DNA of 14,964 nucleotides. Origin: Nocardia sp. (GTDB lineage Bacteria > Actinomycetota > Actinomycetes > Mycobacteriales > Mycobacteriaceae). The position numbers and the translations under genes were made by a program. Every line of letters begins with the position of its first letter. Position 1 is the first letter of the stretch. The DNA lies in assembly GCA_013361595.1 (NCBI GenBank), contig JABFXT010000084.1, positions 1 to 14,964 of the forward strand, in the 5' to 3' direction. Positions 12,615 to 14,964 of this stretch are shown here, piece after piece. The notes beneath the pieces are model-generated. The model saw only the letters and a list, made by a program, of their open reading frames with translations, was not told the DNA's origin and made no database searches.

Positions 12615-14081
12615 ATGCCCACCACCGTCACCTCGCCGCAGGTAGCCGTCAACGACATCGGCTCTGCCGAGGACTTCCTCGCCGCCATCGACGCCACGAT
12701 CAAGTACTTCAACGACGGCGATATCGTCGAAGGAACCATCGTCAAAGTCGACCGCGACGAGGTCCTGCTCGACATCGGTTACAAGACCGAAGGCGTCATC
12801 CCGTCTCGCGAGCTCTCCATCAAGCACGATGTCGACCCGAACGAGGTCGTTTCCGTGGGCGATGAGGTGGAGGCTCTCGTCCTCACCAAGGAGGACAAAG
12901 AGGGGCGCCTGATCCTGTCCAAGAAGCGGGCTCAGTACGAGCGCGCCTGGGGCACGATCGAGGAGCTCAAGGAGAAGGACGAGGCCGTCCGCGGCACTGT
13001 GATCGAGGTCGTCAAGGGCGGTCTGATCCTCGACATCGGTCTGCGTGGCTTCCTGCCCGCATCCCTGGTCGAGATGCGCCGCGTCCGCGATCTGCAGCCG
13101 TATGTCGGCAAGGAGATCGAGGCCAAGATCATCGAGCTCGACAAGAACCGCAACAACGTGGTTCTGTCGCGCCGTGCCTGGCTGGAGCAGACCCAGTCCG
13201 AGGTGCGCAGCGAATTCCTGCACCAGCTGCAGAAGGGCCAGGTCCGCAAGGGTGTGGTCTCCTCCATCGTCAACTTCGGCGCCTTCGTCGATCTCGGCGG
13301 TGTCGACGGTCTGGTGCACGTCTCCGAGCTGTCCTGGAAGCACATCGATCACCCGTCCGAGGTGGTCGAGGTGGGCAACGAGGTCACCGTCGAGGTCCTC
13401 GACGTCGACCTGGACCGCGAGCGCGTCTCGCTGTCGCTGAAGGCCACCCAGGAAGATCCCTGGCGTCAGTTCGCCCGCACCCACGCCATCGGCCAGATCG
13501 TGCCGGGCAAGGTCACCAAGCTGGTGCCGTTCGGCGCGTTCGTCCGCGTCGAGGAGGGCATCGAGGGCCTGGTGCACATCTCCGAGCTCGCCGAGCGTCA
13601 CGTCGAGGTCCCGGACCAGGTCGTGGTCGTGGGCGACGACGCGATGGTCAAGGTCATCGATATCGACCTCGAGCGTCGCCGGATCTCGCTGAGCCTCAAG
13701 CAGGCCAACGAGGACTACAGCGCCGAGTTCGATCCGTCGAAGTACGGCATGGCCGACAGCTACGACGAGCAGGGCAACTACATCTTCCCCGAGGGCTTCG
13801 ATCCCGAGACCAACGAATGGCTCGACGGTTTCGACAAGCAGCGCGAAGAGTGGGAAGGCCGCTACGCCGAGGCGGAGCGCCGGCACAAGATGCACACCGC
13901 GCAGATGGAGAAGATGGCTGCCGACGCCGCGGCCGAGGCCGTCAACGGTGGCGGTTCGTCGAACTATTCCTCCGAGAGCGGCGCGCAGTCGGCTTCCAGC
14001 CAGCCGGAATCGGCGGGTGGTTCGCTGGCCAGCGATGCTCAGCTCGCGGCTCTGCGGGAGAAGCTGTCCGGTAACGCCTGA
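12615..14081 (+). CDS. rpsA: 30S ribosomal protein S1
   Basis: A 488-residue protein with four S1 (OB-fold) RNA-binding domains at about 34-103, 121-186, 207-275 and 292-361, each with the GxVxxVxxxGxxVxL/I pattern, such as GTIVKVDRDEVLLDIGYKTEG and GVVSSIVNFGAFVDLGGVDG. It matches M. tuberculosis RpsA (481 residues) almost residue for residue up to the C-terminus, where a Ser-rich, variable linker leads to the conserved SLASDAQLAALREKL ending. RpsA binds mRNA at the ribosome, and in mycobacteria it has been linked to tmRNA binding. I chose ATG 12615 (MPTTVTSPQVAVND) from the mycobacterial start; GGAG at 12600-12603 lies 11 bases away. In-frame ATG 12573 would add 14 residues. A strong terminator follows at 14109. 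coaE, next in M. tuberculosis, is not here. Confidence 0.97.
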   Translation: MPTTVTSPQVAVNDIGSAEDFLAAIDATIKYFNDGDIVEGTIVKVDRDEVLLDIGYKTEGVIPSRELSIKHDVDPNEVVSVGDEVEALVLTKEDKEGRLILSKKRAQYERAWGTIEELKEKDEAVRGTVIEVVKGGLILDIGLRGFLPASLVEMRRVRDLQPYVGKEIEAKIIELDKNRNNVVLSRRAWLEQTQSEVRSEFLHQLQKGQVRKGVVSSIVNFGAFVDLGGVDGLVHVSELSWKHIDHPSEVVEVGNEVTVEVLDVDLDRERVSLSLKATQEDPWRQFARTHAIGQIVPGKVTKLVPFGAFVRVEEGIEGLVHISELAERHVEVPDQVVVVGDDAMVKVIDIDLERRRISLSLKQANEDYSAEFDPSKYGMADSYDEQGNYIFPEGFDPETNEWLDGFDKQREEWEGRYAEAERRHKMHTAQMEKMAADAAAEAVNGGGSSNYSSESGAQSASSQPESAGGSLASDAQLAALREKLSGNA

Positions 14082-14108
14082 GGCGGATATCGGTAGCGGA
14101 TAGCCGAA

Positions 14109-14145
14109 CAGAAGACCCCGGCCCTTTCTGGGCCGGGGTCTTCTG
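14109..14145. terminator. bidirectional terminator after rpsA
   Basis: Bases 14109-14124 (CAGAAGACCCCGGCCC) and 14130-14145 form a perfect 16-bp stem with loop TTTCT. The distal arm ends in GGTCTTCTG. It lies 27 bases after the rpsA stop and 17 bases beyond the stop of the convergent reductase gene, so it should serve both. Confidence 0.93.
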
Positions 14146-14161
14146 CGTCGGTGCCCGACCG

Positions 14162-14839
14162 TCAGTACCCGACGGTGAACCTGCGCTGGATGTACTGCGG
14201 AAACTCTGTTTCATCCAGTAGTGCGACCGCGACATCCTCGGCGGAGATATCGCGGCCGCCGGTATCGAGCAGCTGGTCGCCGCCGACCCGGAAGCGCCCG
14301 GTCCGGGCGCCGGGCTCGATCCGGCCCGAGGACGGGCTGAGGTAGGTCCAGCGGCGATTCGACGTGCGATAGATGTTCAGCGCGTCTCGGCCCGCGGCCA
14401 CGGCTCGGTGATACTCCCGCGGTACGTCGAGGTCGCGGGGCAGATTCTCGGCGAAGCCCGGCTCGTCCACGAGTTGCCGGCCGGGTGCCACTTCCAGGCT
14501 GCCCGCGCCCCCGGCCACGAGAACCCGAATACGCGGATGGCGGGCGAGGGCGTCCACCATCGCTTTCGCCCCCACGACGAAATCGTGTGCGCGTGCGATC
14601 GTATCGTCGATGCCGTATCCGGCGTTGACCGCGCTGATCACCACATCCAGACCGGTGATCGCCGCGGCGATGCTCTGCGCGTCGCGCCAGTCCGCCACCT
14701 GCCAGGAGACTTCGCCCCGATCGCGGGGAAAGCGGGATTCGTGGGTGCTGAATCCCCGTACGAGGTGCCCGCGACGGACCGCTTCCGCGACCACCCGGGA
14801 ACCGATGACGCCGGTGGCGCCGAAAACTCCGATATGCAT
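14162..14839 (-). CDS. NAD(P)-binding, atypical SDR-like reductase
   Basis: A 225-residue Rossmann-fold protein. MHIGVFGATGVIGSRVVAEA carries the GxxGxxG nucleotide motif (Gly7-Gly13), followed by AVRRGHLVRGFSTH. DWRDAQSIAAAITGLDVVIS (about 50-70) is the second Rossmann segment, as in NmrA/YwnB-like NAD(P)H-binding proteins. A Tyr-x3-Lys catalytic pair is not evident, so it may be a reductase or a redox sensor. LVAGGAGSLEV and TYLSPSSGRIEPG are typical of the family. The start ATG 14839 has GGAG five bases upstream; GTG 14845 would include that site. A promoter and a divergent frame lie upstream, suggesting local control. Confidence 0.85.
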   Translation of the reverse strand: MHIGVFGATGVIGSRVVAEAVRRGHLVRGFSTHESRFPRDRGEVSWQVADWRDAQSIAAAITGLDVVISAVNAGYGIDDTIARAHDFVVGAKAMVDALARHPRIRVLVAGGAGSLEVAPGRQLVDEPGFAENLPRDLDVPREYHRAVAAGRDALNIYRTSNRRWTYLSPSSGRIEPGARTGRFRVGGDQLLDTGGRDISAEDVAVALLDETEFPQYIQRRFTVGY

Positions 14840-14869
14840 ATCCACTCCGGATCCATGCTGTGTTCATTT

Positions 14870-14895
14870 ACTACACGGCGTTCAGAAACTACACG
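14870..14895. repeat. direct repeat ACTACACG, possible operator
   Basis: ACTACACG occurs at 14870-14877 and again at 14888-14895, 18 bases apart, just at and after the predicted start of the reductase transcript. The position suits repressor sites; the spacing is not a whole number of helical turns. Confidence 0.35.
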
Positions 14896-14899
14896 ATGA

Positions 14900-14927
14900 A
14901 GCATAATCGCACACGGTAGAGTGTCAA
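14900..14927 (-). promoter_or_regulatory. promoter of the NAD(P)-binding protein gene
   Basis: On the minus strand TTGACA (14927-14922, perfect consensus) and TATGCT (14905-14900) are 16 bases apart. The transcript would start near 14893, with a leader of about 54 bases. The region overlaps the likely -10 (TAGAGT, 14917-14922) of the divergent frame. Confidence 0.7.
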
Positions 14928-14930
14928 CCC

Positions 14931-14964
14931 GTGGCCGAAGGAGTGATGAATCGCCGAGAACGTC
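14931..14964 (+). CDS. 5' end of a possible divergent regulator gene (partial)
   Basis: An open frame starts at GTG 14931 and leaves the window after 11 codons (VAEGVMNRRER). An in-frame ATG lies at 14946, but AAGGAG at 14938-14943 is too close to serve it. TAGAGT at 14917-14922, 8 bases before the GTG, suits a leaderless start. A short basic N-terminus divergent from a reductase gene is typical of TetR-type regulators, but the fragment is too short to classify. Confidence 0.4.
   Translation, partial: MAEGVMNRRER

Noticed and set aside
12570..13895. 441-codon minus-strand frame antisense to rpsA
   Set aside because: It is the mirror of the highly biased rpsA codons (Leu/Asp/Val-rich, no recognisable domain), with no ribosome site.

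Overview
The window is high-GC actinobacterial DNA, most likely Nocardia or a close relative. The evidence is an RpsA nearly identical to mycobacterial RpsA, the PolA C-terminus, an MspA-family outer-membrane porin (a mycolate-envelope trait), strong GC bias at third codon positions, and several apparently leaderless starts. It opens with the last 100 codons of polA and carries a complete rpsA near the right end. In Mycobacterium tuberculosis these two genes are direct neighbours; here about 12.3 kb of other genes lie between them.

Layout, left to right: polA 3' end (+); a gene-free stretch; an MspA-type porin (+); a branched-chain amino acid attenuator with a leaderless 44-codon leader peptide (+); a small protein resembling only the allosteric domain of 2-isopropylmalate synthase (+); a strong bidirectional terminator; a thioredoxin (-); a LigT/2H phosphoesterase (-); a three-gene polar amino acid ABC importer (+); an FAD-linked oxidoreductase (+) whose 3' end overlaps that of a convergent isocitrate/isopropylmalate dehydrogenase family gene (-); a two-gene operon of a two-TM SPFH/band-7 protein and a 58-residue ribbon-helix-helix protein (+) with a dyad operator over its start region; a low-GC pair, hypothetical protein plus PI3/4-kinase-fold protein (-); a SAM methyltransferase (-); rpsA (+) with a perfect-stem terminator; an NAD(P)-binding reductase (-); and the first codons of a possible divergent regulator (+).

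Four modules deserve most attention. (1) The attenuator at 1744-1933: promoter, leaderless GTG, a Leu-Leu-Ala-Val-Val-Val control run using rare codons, and three overlapping hairpins arranged as protector, antiterminator and terminator. It controls a stand-alone LeuA regulatory domain, suggesting a branched-chain-amino-acid-tuned regulator of leucine synthesis. (2) The SPFH-RHH operon with its own candidate operator, which looks like a self-regulated membrane-protein module. (3) The low-GC kinase-fold pair, probably acquired horizontally and of unknown function. (4) A perfect GAAACA-N2-TGTTTC dyad in front of the FAD oxidoreductase.

No tRNA, rRNA, insertion sequence, CRISPR array or replication origin was recognised. 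Assignments rest on motifs and remembered family sequences, not on searches.
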